The translations under genes were made by a program, and so were the position numbers. Positions 42,992 to 54,891 of a DNA stretch of 64,000 bases are shown one piece after another (within the stretch, counting starts at the first letter, position 1; every line of letters begins with the position of its first letter). Under the pieces are notes generated by a model. That model was given only the letters and a program-made list of their open reading frames with translations. It ran no database searches and was not told where the DNA came from. The DNA is taken from assembly GCA_018296165.2 (NCBI GenBank), contig JACKQL020000003.1, positions 682,001-746,000 on the forward strand, given 5' to 3'. The stretch comes from Termitomyces sp. T153 (lineage: Eukaryota > Basidiomycota > Agaricomycetes > Agaricales > Lyophyllaceae).

Positions 42992-45209
42992 CTACACATT
43001 CTCGGTGTGGTTGGCATCGTCTTTGGCGAGTTCATATTGTTGTAAGAATGTGGCAATTTGGGAGTCATATCCCCAATCATTTGTAGCAATATCGATAGGT
43101 GTCCGCCCCTGGTCGTCTTTGACCTTCTTGTCCCATCCTCTATCCAGAAGAACCTTTGCCATGCTTGGCTGTGGTAACCGTGCTGCAACATGGAGAGCGT
43201 AGGGAGGTCTATCGGCACCTTGATCTAAGAGGTATGCTACCACGTCAGAGTGTCCTTGTTCAAGTGCAACATCAAGCGCTGTCAGCGATGAGTGGGTTGG
43301 AACAGAAATCAAAGACCGTTCTCTTTCCACAAGAACTGTGACGGCATCCAAGTTGCCAAACACTGCGGCACGATGCAACCCAGTCCAGCCGTCGTGGTCG
43401 CGATGATTGACGTCTATTCCCGCCTCCAATAAATCACAAATGTCTTTTTTGTCTCCTCTCATTGCCAGGAAGTGGGGAAAAGTCCCATCTGTGATAAGTT
43501 CGTGCTGACCCCATTTCAGAAGGCATCTGGATCAAGCATAGTCCCTTCTCATGACGGCCATTCGATAGGCCTTCGCTAGCATTGAATGAATCCGTTCTTG
43601 CCAGTCGTTCTTCAGGTAAGTTAGGGGTCCAACCGAGAAGGAAGGAGAAAAGGAGGAGACCTTCACAATGTTTATTATCAGCCTGCCCCAGGTGCTCTGG
43701 TCAAAATCCTCCGTAGTAAGTGATGACATACTGGAACACTGGCTCAAGGAGAATAGAATGGTAGAGAAGAACAAATCGCGTTGTGCGGGCATTGGATCGA
43801 AGGCTGGAGTGGAACTATCCTTCTTCGAAAAATTCCCATTCATCAAGCAATTCGCAAACTGCCCTGATGACGGCTTCCTTTACTGAATGATTGGACGAAT
43901 GATTGAAAACCCAATGTAAGCAGTCACATGCAAGATCGCTAGCAGACCAAAATCGTCCTCTAGGTGATCGGTCAGATACATCGGGGAACACTTCATCATG
44001 TTCGGCCGTTTTTAAAGACTTTTTACGAAGTGTCGGCCATCCTTTGAGTTTTTGGGCTCCACTGGTGCAATTATGCCAAGTCCACAATAAGGTACAGCTT
44101 ACGAGGCGGAAGCTAAACAACACCAGTTGAGCCAGAGAGAATAAGGGGGTGATGCGATAAGGACAGGCGATAAAAAGAGCCGGAAGCATGGAAGTCCCCA
44201 AGTAGAAGAGGAAGGTGAAGCCAGTGATAGCAGCAACAACCCCGCATATCGGAGAGGACAACTTGGAGGCATAGAGAGCCAATCCGACGAGGAAAATGGC
44301 GACTGAGCCATGGAGGATTAGAGGAAGAGTTTCGATGATATCTCTTAGTTTCCAAGCAATTAGACCTTCGAAGCGAAATTGGCGAATGAAAGCGCGAGTC
44401 TTGGTGCCGCCAGGAACAACGGCAGTATAAGCCTGTTCACTACATTACACAGCATGTGGGTGGAGTGAAGTTGAGCATACGTACTTGAATCCATTGCTTC
44501 GCCAAAACAGTCAGAAGTGCTGTCGACAACGACAGCGCAAGACTGGTAAAAAATAATCCATTGACCCAGAGATCCGTCGACGTGTAGGTGACACTTCCAG
44601 GGCCTAAGGGAGCTACCGGCACGGCACGTATACCGGTCTGGTTCCCGGTGGCTCTCAGCAGCTGGTTAGTCTCAGAAAGAAGGGAAGCAATAATCTGTCC
44701 GTCATCTGACTGAAGTGCTTGAGATGTTTGAGCAACAAACGTTGTGACTACTGCCGAAAAAAGAGAAGTTTGATTTGCGAATTAAGTGAATTAAGCGAAA
44801 GAGTATATATGTGCTCCTTTTTGGGTAACCAACTCACAAAAACTAATAAGCCGTTGATGATGTTTCTAAGGCCTTGAATCATATCTGCATCGTAATTTTC
44901 TGCTTCATCAAGACATACGTTCCACACGCGAGCGTTTTCCTTGAGTTCATCACCCTCCTTGTCCGGGCTGTATATCTTGGTGTAGTCATAGTTACGGCCC
45001 CCTGAGAAGAGGAAGAGTCTTCAGTACTTGTTACGACATAAGAATTCAAGACAGCACCAAAGCTGGTGGTGCTCAAGGTGGCAGGTCCCGATGTTTGGAA
45101 GATGTCTGGCATATTGAGACTGTAAAAGCCAAAGAGGTGGGTAGCAAGACATAAGACACTTAGTTGTCATTGGAAGGCCCTTCACAGCAGTGGTACCCGC
45201 GGCACTCAT
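42992..45209 (-). pseudogene. DUF6535 membrane protein joined to ankyrin repeats, broken by TGA (copy B)
   Basis: From ATG 45209 (MSAAGTTAVKG), exons encode YDADMIQGLRNIINGLLVF and TDLWVNGLFFTSLALSLSTA followed by LLTVLAKQWIQ. Next come AYTAVVPGGTKTRAFIRQFR, two more membrane helices, and a soluble region (WEFFEEG, then STPAFDPMPAQRDLFF). The frame then meets TGA at 43532-43534 but continues in the same frame into ankyrin repeats: DVNHRDHDGWTGLHRAAVFG, HSSLTALDVALEQGHSDVVA, DRPPYALHVAARLPQP and GRTPIDIA, ending at TAG 42992. One nonsense codon therefore separates the membrane and ankyrin halves. A shortened protein to 43532 may still be made. Confidence 0.65.
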
Positions 45210-45345
45210 GGAATATGTCGGACTATATTTAAACATGGGTAATTTAAAGATTTGATTTCAAGTTTGGACAAGTCGCAAAGGACCTTGCATTTTGAAATCC
45301 AGGATTCATAAGTTCGTCAGCATAGCAAGAAAGATCCAGTGACCT

Positions 45346-48172
45346 TCAAACAAGATCACTCTTCTGCTTCCCATCTCTATTTTGAACTCGGTCGACCTTT
45401 TCTACGTGGACATCCTCATAGTTAGCCCCAGGAACGTCCGTTAGATGCAGTGCAAATTTTTCCCCATTGATGAGCTTCTCATCAAAACTCTCCGGTCCGG
45501 TGGCTTCCCCACCACCATCACCTTGTTCTAGAGGCTCCTCAATGATGGCACCCTCTTCCCTGAGTATGAGCCATGTCCTATCTTTGACCTTTGGAGTAGA
45601 GTGCGATCAGCTTATGAAGGCATGGTAAGTAAGGGAACGGTGTACCTCGAGGTTTTGCCCTGAACTTAGTGTCTTGACGATTTTCCCCTCGTGCCGTGCG
45701 TGAACTGTGCGTCGGAACGAACGCGCGAGGAAGGATGACATAAGACTGAGCGGCCACTGTGGTGGCACGACGGGTATAACCTGCAAAACATACATGATTG
45801 ATTGTTCAAGAACCCGGGATAAAAGAAGACAAACATCCAACATGTCAAGGTTCATTGCCTGCGAGTTGATTAAATGCGCAGCACGTTGAGCGTTATCCTT
45901 TCTAAGAATCGCACCATGAGAATCAAAATGATCGGATGCCGCTCACGAGTCCAAACGTTGCGCAAAGATACTCACCCCTCGCTCATATAAACCTCTAGCA
46001 ACACCTTCAGCAATTTAGTCTTCCCCTCATCCACGCCTGACTTCTCCCTCGTCATCCCTGCCGCTGCAGCGCCATTCTTCAATTTTGTACCGAAAAACGC
46101 CGTCACCCAAATCTCGAGGCCTGCGTTGTTCTCCGCCAGTGTTTGTGCCATTTTCGGCGGCACAATGTCCCCGCCAAGGGTACAGTACACCTCGGCGGAA
46201 ATTGAGTCGTGTAAGTCGTGTACAAGGGTTGCGAGGGCTTCACGGTGGTGTCCGAGCTGATAAGAATCATGTCAGAACAATAGGCTTGGTGATATTGTGG
46301 AAACGTATAAATGTACTTTGCCATCAACAATCGCGAGTTCGAGCTTGAGGATCTTCTGATGCTCAAAAAGAAGCGGCCGAACGATGGCAGGGTCATAGAG
46401 TCCTGAACCGGCAAGAAAGAGAACAGTTCTAAGGCGTGTACGTTTATGTGGCGAGTCTGGTGTTGTTGAGGCAAAGTAAGAGAGAAAAGAGGTGTTTGTG
46501 CGATTTGAGGCGTACGATGCAGCTGGACACTTGTCAATAAACATGGTAGGAGGTAAGCATTTTAGGTACATACCTTTGGCTCGCCAGAGTTTGGACACGG
46601 ATTCCTGTGCGAGGACGGCGGAGAGCCGCTTGATACAAGAAGCAGCGAACATGTCGTGCAGCTGTCGAGACTAAATTATATTCAAGATCAGTCGAGATAA
46701 AACTGGCAAAGATGATAAGGAAGAACGCACTGAACTCTTACGCTGTAGGACTAGATATTCTAGGTACTGCATGCCGGCGGCGGCATTCGCCTCCTTGATC
46801 GCCTCCAGTAGTGCAAGGTCTTCGTCTGGCCTTTCTCGTCGTTTCCCCGTGTCTTTAGGCATGAGGAGCTGCAAAAATACGTTTGTGGAAGGCTATTAAG
46901 AATAGGACAAGTAAGTACTTGTAGCCCTCTTTCAGAATTTCTCTTCGTTAACCAGAGGCCCCAATGCTGTGTCAACGTGCGATCTCGTTTCTCGTTAAGC
47001 AAGGCGACCATATTTGATAGTGGGTCGGGAATATCTTCGTCCGTCCACTCGCCATCAATCAGTCTTCAGTTATATGAGGTGGGTAAAGATCGATAAAAAG
47101 AGACAGCGCACTTTGACCAAACATCAAGCAATTTTCTATCATCACCTGATTTTCGGTAGAGCATGCACAACGCATTGTATTGGCCGTTACGCTTTAGAAC
47201 TGGTTCTACCTCATCAACCACGATGTCGTGAGGTTCGAGCAAAATGTTGTACAGCTCTTGAGTCTTCTTGAGTTCTGCATAGAGTTTGACGAGTACTGTG
47301 TCTACAACCTGTCGTTGAAGTTTTGTAAATGAAGGGGTTTCTAGATAACAGAACGGACATGCCTGCAGCGTAGGATCAACGACCTTTACCTGCTTCGCAG
47401 AGCCACCCACAGCATAATCAATCCAACCCTGGGCCTTTCGTCTTTCTCGCCAACTTGTGAGGAATGATTCCAATCTCTCATTGGCTTCTGCCACTAAAAT
47501 CTTCCTCAATTCAGCCGTCAGTGGTGCGGTACGGGTGTTTGGTGAGATATGCGGAGAATAGTTCCTGACTAAGTTCGTCACAACTGTGAATCAGTTCCAA
47601 AATCGGAACATCAAGAGCGCGACGAAAGAAAGAGAGAATATGTCAATGGAAGTATGTAGTAGGGAGTAGAAAGAAGGGAAAGGTTATGAACATGAGTGAA
47701 GGGAGACCTCACCAATGTCTTCGACAGATGTTTCTGTCGGCATATGTTCTGCTACGCCTACAAATACATGCATAGAGTCGTCGGATGTGAACATTGAGCC
47801 ACGCAGATTCAGATAGTAGCTAATGACCAGACGTGGGTCCAGTTCTCCGATAAAGAAGCAGTTTGCAGCTTCTGCGAAACGAGTTTCTGCAAAACATTGG
47901 AAACCTATTCGCTGGTAGACATATCTGAGCTCATCTGCCTTGTATGTATTATCGATATTATTGCACAATGATCAAACAATAGAACCGACCTCATCAACAG
48001 AAACACTCCCTTGAAGCTTCTTGCGCTGACTCTCTGCCAAGTCAGTTGCATCTTCAATTCTGTGGCTTTCAAGCAGAGCTTCAACTTGGGATATGAGCGT
48101 AGAGGGTACCAGAGACTGAACGGAATTGGAGCCGAGGACGAGAACGCTGGAACGCGGAAACGTCGACTTCAT
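45346..48172 (-). CDS. Vps39/Vam6-like HOPS subunit lacking the N-terminal CNH domain
   Basis: The minus-strand exons read NSVQSLVPSTLISQVEALLE and HRIEDATDLAESQRKKL, the start of the clathrin-repeat region of Vps39. They continue through ELRYVYQRIGFQCFAETRFA and GELDPRLVISYYLNLRG (Vps39 domain 1), AELKKTQELYNILLEP, HREALATLVHDLHD (domain 2), VVPPQWPLSLMSSFLARSFR and IVKTLSSGQNLE near the C-terminus, ending at TGA 45346. Vps39 links Rab7-type GTPase to the HOPS tether for vacuole fusion. The family normally starts with a CNH domain of about 280 residues. Here only about 0.67 kb separates this point from the plus-strand F-box gene, and no CNH sequence is visible. The start at 48172 (MKSTFPRSS) is the best in-frame ATG but may be wrong. 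Confidence 0.75.
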
Positions 48173-48839
48173 AAACGAGCACGTTAAGTTGTCGGAGTTC
48201 GGAATTCCCCTGTTTCCTCTCTTACAAACGCCGGCCCGGATCTGGGCCGTTCGACTTGCTAAACAACTCTCATCTTTCCTATCCAAAACTCACCCCAACC
48301 GAGCATATGAGCTGGAAAAGGAGGGTAAAAGCTCTTTCTTTGCTCCATCCGTGACTTACGAATGTATTGGCGCCTCATATCCTGTCCTGAGTGGGATTCA
48401 TTTCTCGTCCTAGGATGCTGACTAGTCGTTTCCACAAAGTGGAAAGTCATACCCCACATTCTGCGGACCCCGTTTGGTTAATAGCGGGCGCTTTAGCGCT
48501 ATTACCATGACAATCATATCCATTGTTTCCTCTTGTCCTGTTCTAGGAGTCCGAACACCTGACTTTGTGTTGACATTGACCACCGTCTGGAGTAAGTCCT
48601 CTATCCTGACATGTAGTGCTCAACTTATAAGCAGCGAGTACACCTTCGTCCTGAACTATATCAAATGGACGGCACCTGACGCCCTTCTATCTAGTTACCG
48701 ATGTTTGAACAGATATTTATGTGTGTATTTCACTTGGTAAAGACTCTGAAAACGCCCATTTTAAGAACACCTATAGAACGTTCTGCGGTCCTACGGTATA
48801 TCGGACTTTCAATCATCATGACCAGAGTGGTGACAAGGG
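48173..48839. other. Intergenic where a CNH domain would be expected
   Basis: Minus-strand frames here (48259-48459 and others) show no beta-propeller-like sequence. No other gene is recognised. Confidence 0.35.
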
Positions 48840-50153
48840 ATGAGTCCCAATCTCCTTATCTTGACCAACAACCACACCCTGTTCAGTTCAATGACGCGTA
48901 TGCCAGCTCTGGCCGCCTGCATTTTGGACTCAGCTTTGCCCCGTCCAGGCTTATCTGATCTTCCCTTCGAAGTCCTTGACCTTATCTTGCGTCCACTATG
49001 CCCCAACCTTCTTCGCGGTCCTTATTTGCCTCTCCCTTGGCGCCAGAACATTCACGCCATCCTACGCGAATTAAGAGCCTTCGCTGACTTGCGCCTCGTA
49101 TGCTCATCCTTCAATGACATCATTGTCCCCATTTTCTTCCAAGAAGTTATCATTCTCATCTCCCCATTCACTCGCCCTGAGCAACTCACCGAGTTCTTTC
49201 GATCCGGCGCCGCTTACATCAAGTCAGTTGTCATCTTTGGCCACACGGAGGGTCGACGTCCACGCACTCAATGGCCTAGCTCCGCAATCAAGGAGGCACT
49301 TGGACATGGACTTGGCCTTTTGACTAGAATTCAGAATTTGGAGTGCCACGGGGAGCATGGAGCGTTTGTCGACTCCTGGTTCCAATCGTTCACTCCCAAC
49401 CTAGCATTGACAGTGACATCTCTAACCATCACTCCAAGCTATCAATTACAAGCCGGCGTGTATCAAAGTCTTTCGAGTTTAGGAAATTCACTTACCCACC
49501 TCGCTATCATTGATTGGATTGGACCTTTGAAGGAAGGCGACGACAATTTTCCGACGACTTTTTATCTCCCAAATCTTACCTATCTGACGCTGCAGCATGG
49601 AAATCCCCATCCATGTGAGCTCCAGAAATTCTTTGCGTCCATCAAGAACGCACGAGGAAGAACACCCCTGCGTTTCTTATCCATCTTGGATCTTCGTACG
49701 AACTATGACGTCGATGTTATCACGAACCTCCTTACCACTGACGATCTGGGGGCTCAGCTAAGCTCACTCCGCCTACACCTATCTTTGACCAAGACCACAA
49801 AGACCGCAGAATATCCTAAGGTCGTTCTTCAGGCGTGTCCCAACCTCAAAGAGTTCTCATACGCGACTCGGCCGGTTGATAGAGGCATCTTTTCCTATCT
49901 CCCGCCCACCCTTGAAAGGCTCGAAGTGACGGCTCTACCCACATCACACATTCATGCCAGCACATCAGTGACGCCTGAAGCAATAGCTGCGTTTTTACGA
50001 GGGCAGAACCGACAGGCTTTGCGAGCCGTATCTGTTCGCTTCCTCTGCTCCAGCCCTGGTATGGCAGTGGACTCATTCTTGACGGCTGTCTGCGAAGAGG
50101 TTGGCGCCCAGATGAGCGATAGTGGCAGTGGATCTGCGATGATCGTTCTGTAA
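48840..50153 (+). CDS. Intronless F-box/LRR-like protein
   Basis: The single exon encodes 437 residues from ATG 48840, or 420 from ATG 48891, which precedes the conserved part. The F-box-like N-terminus reads LSDLPFEVLDLILRPLCP and LRLVCSSFNDIIVPIFFQEV. The remainder alternates leucine-rich strands (NSLTHLAIIDW, LPNLTYLTLQHGNPHP, PPTLERLEVTALP), as in mushroom F-box proteins that present substrates to SCF ubiquitin ligases. Its last 80 codons and 3' flank are duplicated in decayed form at about 52085-52375. Lack of introns contrasts with its neighbours but is usual for this family. Confidence 0.75.
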   Translation: MSPNLLILTNNHTLFSSMTRMPALAACILDSALPRPGLSDLPFEVLDLILRPLCPNLLRGPYLPLPWRQNIHAILRELRAFADLRLVCSSFNDIIVPIFFQEVIILISPFTRPEQLTEFFRSGAAYIKSVVIFGHTEGRRPRTQWPSSAIKEALGHGLGLLTRIQNLECHGEHGAFVDSWFQSFTPNLALTVTSLTITPSYQLQAGVYQSLSSLGNSLTHLAIIDWIGPLKEGDDNFPTTFYLPNLTYLTLQHGNPHPCELQKFFASIKNARGRTPLRFLSILDLRTNYDVDVITNLLTTDDLGAQLSSLRLHLSLTKTTKTAEYPKVVLQACPNLKEFSYATRPVDRGIFSYLPPTLERLEVTALPTSHIHASTSVTPEAIAAFLRGQNRQALRAVSVRFLCSSPGMAVDSFLTAVCEEVGAQMSDSGSGSAMIVL

Positions 50154-50413
50154 CGATCTACGAATCTCCAGTATCAGACATTATCAATACCTCTCCCTTC
50201 GTCAGTTATCGCGGATGTTTCTTAGGGTTCTGATTCTAAACTTATTAGGTTTATTATAATCACAAGGAAAGTAGAGCTCTTCGACAACCTGAACAGATCT
50301 CGACCTCGATCATCAATCTTTAGGAAAGCTCTTGGAACCTTATGTCTGCCACTATCACCTATGTTACTTACCTTTCCGTATATACAATCAAATGCAGTAG
50401 AATGACGGCACGG

Positions 50414-51701
50414 CTATGTGTGGAAGTTGGGCTTCTTCCCTGCGTCAAGGATCCCTGCCGCAAATACTGGTATGAATGTAATCCACCAGGCTCGGAACAG
50501 CGTCGCAACCCCTTCTTCAGATATCATCCTCTTCAAACAATCAAAGAAGCTTGTGTATGGATCATTCTCGTCTCGCAAACTGTTGATGTACGATATCAGT
50601 ACACATTCATTTAGCTGAAAATAGAAAATAACAGACCCGATAACGTCTTCTTCAGCAGAGTAAACAGGTAGTACAGACTCTATTCCGTTCGTACCATCCT
50701 GAGAGTGGGTTTGTGACGCATGGTTACGCTGCAGTGCCAGACGCGTCGAGATGATTTGCAGAGGCACCACGATAGAAGTTTCTAGTATAATCAAAATAAC
50801 GTATACTGAGAACTGAAGGATGAAACGAAAGTCGATTTCTCCTCTTGAACGAGGTATGTCTGGGAGGACAAATCTTTGGAATACCATGAGAGAGGGTGTG
50901 ACGACCGCGTTGAGCAGCTGTGCCACAAGTAATCCAGGCGTTTGATACAACATCCAGGGTCGAGTACGCTCGGTGGGAGTCAATACTGTACAAAGACTCT
51001 GTCGAAGGCCGAGCCACGAAAGCTTGTGTGGTGTTACAATGATGCTGATAATATATTAGCGAACACGTTTTCTGTCTCTCAAGAGATCAAGTTACCGATA
51101 TGTCAAAACTGTAATGGGTAAAGAAATGAGAAGAGTAGCGCAACTGAAAGCGACCATTGCCTAGAGTTGTTGATATCAGCACTTAAGACTGTAACTCACT
51201 GCTCTAATCTAGCCTACAGGGTACCCGAGTGCCTCAAGTTTTGCTTTGTCAGGCCATGTACCCGGCGAGTCGGTACCATATAGAAGTATAGGAACAATTG
51301 TGAGGAGTACAAGTAACAGCCCTCCCGTTAAGAGCTCAGGTACTGAGCAGAAATTCAGCACACACAGATAATCAGATATTCTCTGAAACGTACCTGCGCC
51401 TTTGTAGAATCCAGCCCATCCCTGCATATCCGAAAGAGTATCTAAGTCACAGGATATTACGACATTCAAATGAACCTACCTCAAACTTGTAGACTCTCTT
51501 CAGAGTTGAGAAGTAACCATCGATGACAGGTCCTGTCCGCGCTTCAAGTTGTACACCGTCCTCAGATTCGAGCTGGACAGCTTTCGGACTGTAGTGCGCT
51601 CTATAACGTACCAAAACACCAACAAGGGGTATGGTGATAGCAAAGCTACCGGCGGCATCCAGAATCAGAAGCGGGAGAGTAGGTCCGAATTGACTACGCA
51701 T
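50414..51701 (-). CDS. Mitochondrial-carrier-like membrane protein
   Basis: From ATG 51701 (MRSQFGPTLPLLILDAAGSF) several exons encode hydrophobic helices (AITIPLVGVLVRYRAHY; GLLLVLLTIVPILLYG; FILQFSVYVILIILETSIVV). Carrier-type segments follow: GWAGFYKGA, LQIISTRLALQRNHA, DPYTSFFDCLKRMISEEGVA and TLFRAWWITFIPV. The final helix ends KKPNFHT at 50414. The pattern resembles divergent SLC25 proteins such as Ugo1/SLC25A46, which sit in the mitochondrial outer membrane; a transport role is not certain. Exon boundaries between 51000 and 51480 are approximate. Confidence 0.6.
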
Positions 51702-51879
51702 AGTGAGCGTGGAGAACAAGGGGAACGGCGCTCAATTGTTTACAAGTATTATCCTTGAGAGGAACAAGGTAGAGATAATCAAGCTTCAAGTCTAGCTAGA
51801 TCTGCAAGAACCTTCTGCATTGCCTCGATCTATTTTAAGTTTATTTAAATGCACAGCCCAAGCGCGTGCTCAGGTTGGA

Positions 51880-52570
51880 CTCAATTGCTTACTTTCAATC
51901 TGCCGTTTTTGCACTGCCTGGGAATCACCCCAACCTGGTTCCAGGAACGATATCTATGATTGTAGACGGAACAAGGATCACGATAAGTGGATTTCAGAGA
52001 CTCCCAGAATTTATTTGCAACGGGCGTATGGTCATTCATCTTAGTAAAAGCAAATTCAATGAAGGTTGAGATGTCAGTGCGATCACCAGAGTCCCTTGAA
52101 AGGCTCGAAGTGACAACTCTGCCCGCATCAATTTATGCAGGACGCCTGAAGCTGAAGCAATCGCTGTGTTTCTATGAGCCTCGAGGGCAGGGAATGACAA
52201 GCCTTGCGGGCCGTTTTCTGCTCCAGCCTTGGGCAGTAGACCCACTTTTGACGGCTGTCAAGGTTGGCACCATGACTTGGCATGAGTAATAGTGGCAAAT
52301 GATCTGCGATAACCAACCTGTAACGACCTATAAAATAAATCTCTGGTATCAAATAATTCCACTATCTCTGAGTTGTTCGGTTCTCGCTGACTGCTGTAAG
52401 TACCTCGCAGTAAGACTGAAGCTTGGGTAATTTCAACTTGCTTTATACACTACATAGAATCACCACAACCCGGGTCCAGGAGCAATCTGTGATTATATAC
52501 GGAACAAGGCAAGTGAATTATGGTTGGATTGCAGTGAAGACTCCCAGAAGTAATGAACAGACCACCATAA
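51880..52570 (+). repeat. Diverged direct repeat flanking an F-box tail copy
   Basis: The segment 51880-52020 (GAATCACCCCAACCTGG ... ACGGAACAAGG ... GACTCCCAGAA) recurs, diverged, at about 52430-52570. Between the two lies the decayed F-box tail. The whole looks like stacked duplications. Confidence 0.6.
52085..52375 (+). pseudogene. Decayed duplicate of the F-box gene tail and 3' flank
   Basis: The sequence around CTTGAAAGGCTCGAAGTGAC at about 52094 and the bases after it follow the F-box gene from about 49911 through its stop and 3' flank (CTGTAACGA...ATCTC, GTATCA). Indels break the frame; LERLEVTTLPA versus LERLEVTALPT is the clearest protein match. Only the tail is present, so it is not a gene. 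Confidence 0.75.
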
Positions 52571-53019
52571 GTGAGCGCTATTGCCTGCGATGTCGACGTC
52601 AGCCAAAAATCGGAGTCCTGTGTGGTGAATTATCTGAATGGCAAGTCCCGAAGCAATATCTCTTCGGGGACTCTTCAGTTTGTGTGCCATAGTACAAATA
52701 TAACGAACAATCGTCAAGTGAAACTGCTTCCCATCTCCTTGACTTGCGCGGGATTGTGAACCCAGTTTTCACAAGAGGACGGGCCAGATTTTCAATGGCA
52801 ATAATGAATTTGAATGAGATAACAAAGATGATTAGACGCGCCAGTATATCATGAGTTTCATGATCCGAAGACACAACCTCAAGACCAGTCCTACCACTGT
52901 CGAAACATAACTCACATTGCCTACACACATTGGAAAGGTGGATACGCGTACGGCGTTGCATGAGTGTCATGGGGCATACAAAGATTTTAAGTGGTCATAT
53001 CCATCACACCGAAAAGAAC

Positions 53020-53643
53020 TCAGAACTATACGAACGTTATAAGTTCCGAGTGCGCTACATTAAGCAGTAAAGACTTACCCTCAATGGTTGGAAGAACCAC
53101 TTGTTCTTTCCAGCAACATACCTGTCCTCAAACAGCTTCTTGATCGTCTTCTTGGCGTCTTCCCGTTGTGAGGGCTCTTTGAAGGTTTCATGAGCCACGG
53201 ATCCCTTGAGACCTTCCAATTCGAGAGCATAGCGAGTGGGGAACAGATGCGAGTAGTTGACAACCTATAACGGCCACCATTCAGATATCACTTCATCTTC
53301 AGAAAAGAACTGGAACGCACCTTGATGAAAGGCTTCACTTTGCTCCGTAGTGCCAGTTTTTTCTGCCCCATACGCCTCGTGACCTTCCGCGGGTAGCGCT
53401 CAACACCAGCAACGACAGCATGAGGATATGGCCGCTCCTTGGTTCCTTCATCGACCTGCTTGATGACGACGACCTTCTTGCCGGCTTGACGGCCTTGGAG
53501 CACGATTGCGACCTGGATTACGAATTAAACCCGCGTGATAAATCCTAGAGCGAGATTATATACCTTGCCGGGCTTGTATACTATGATCATAGTCAACGAC
53601 AACGCCGAGACATAATTCTGAGACGCAACATACCTTTTACCAT
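53020..53643 (-). CDS. RPL27: 60S ribosomal protein L27 (eL27)
   Basis: The model complement(join(53020..53025, 53079..53264, 53321..53512, then two short 5' exons of 17 and 10 nt up to 53643)) is in phase and gives exactly 136 residues, the normal length. The sequence reads [62 protein letters not shown] and ends KWFFQPLRF. The last exon contributes only TTC TGA. Very short first exons and a tiny last exon are common in basidiomycete ribosomal protein genes. The protein is a structural part of the cytosolic large ribosomal subunit. Confidence 0.95.
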
Positions 53644-54891
53644 TGTGACGGTCGACGAGCTCTTGATTGCCTCTGTTTTTGGGTACTTGGGGAGGAGAAT
53701 TTGGTAGGTTCGGCTAAACCCGCGGTGGCTTGCTAGTTCTACCAATAAAGTTCGAAATTGCCGATTCCGATCACTGATTACTTGGAAATAGCAAGAGATG
53801 CTTTTTCCAGAAGGCTGTCTTAACCATAGTTGACTACGCTTGTCTTCAACACATAAGCAATGACTTTCCGCTCAAAATTGAATGCTGCCTTGACATGCTG
53901 TCGTTCTTATCAATCAAAAATGTACAATGATTAAATCGCTTTCATGTATCACCGCAATAGATCCTCTCGTCTGCCTTGAGCTTCTCACTGGCCTAGTTGG
54001 AGCCTTGCTTCGATTAGCTTTTGAACGGAATCAACAGACGTCATTCAATCTCTTTCCTCGTTTGGCACTAGGTAGACTTTACACTTCAAGCGTTTTCTTG
54101 AAATTTTTTGTTCAACCCGAGGACCAAACCCTAGCTTAACTTCTCCGTCAATCGATGGACGGCCTTCAATCCATACTTAACTTGCGTTTAGGGCAAACCA
54201 TAATTTGCCATTCGAGTTCTCATGAACATTAAAAGCACTCGGCGTGCTGTAAGTATGATAAGAGTATATCCGAGGCTACGCCTGTGAAGGCCCTAGCGAG
54301 TAGAGTAGAACAAGTTTGTGCATGCAAGGGTTATCGAAACATCAACGCTCGATGTATGGGTGACAGAAAGAGGGTTTTGTTACTTAGAAGGCAATCATGC
54401 CATTTGTCACTGGCTTCTAATAAGACCAACTTCATTCCGATCAAGACGAGGAACGAGGGCGAGGAATACATTGATAGCGATTCGTCTTCTTGCCAAGATG
54501 TGCCAAAAGAGGTGCCAAGGTGCTGCAACTCGGGCACGATGTGAGCTTCACGTTGTTCGGCATCGCGGCATCGACAAATCAGGATGACGGGAGAACGAAG
54601 AACGCAACTACAGCGGCGCGGCAGTTCATTGCTCCATAGGCAGAAAAAAACTTGTGGTATACCTCTGACTGACCACCACAACTTATTAACATTCAGAGGT
54701 TTACGAATATATATATATATATGAGATAAAAGCAGTATTTGCTGGGTAACACGATAGAAAGGAACTAAACGAGCGTGGGGACGAGCGAGACAAAAGTCGG
54801 AGACAGCAATCTAGAATAATAATGTCCAAAGTAACGAGGAAGAAAAGGTTGTAGGGTCCGAAAGACGTTCATCCGTCCTAATGCTACGAGT
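53644..54891. other. Intergenic upstream of eL27
   Basis: No gene is recognised. An AT microsatellite lies at 54706-54722. The left end holds the eL27 promoter region (minus); the right end is the 3' flank of the hydrophobin. Confidence 0.4.

Noticed and set aside
43532..43534. Programmed TGA readthrough in the DUF6535-ankyrin gene
   Set aside because: The following bases (TCC) are not a known readthrough context; a nonsense mutation or sequencing error is simpler.
51699..51719. TTG start of the carrier-like protein at 51719
   Set aside because: Non-ATG starts are unlikely here; the in-frame ATG at 51701 is used.
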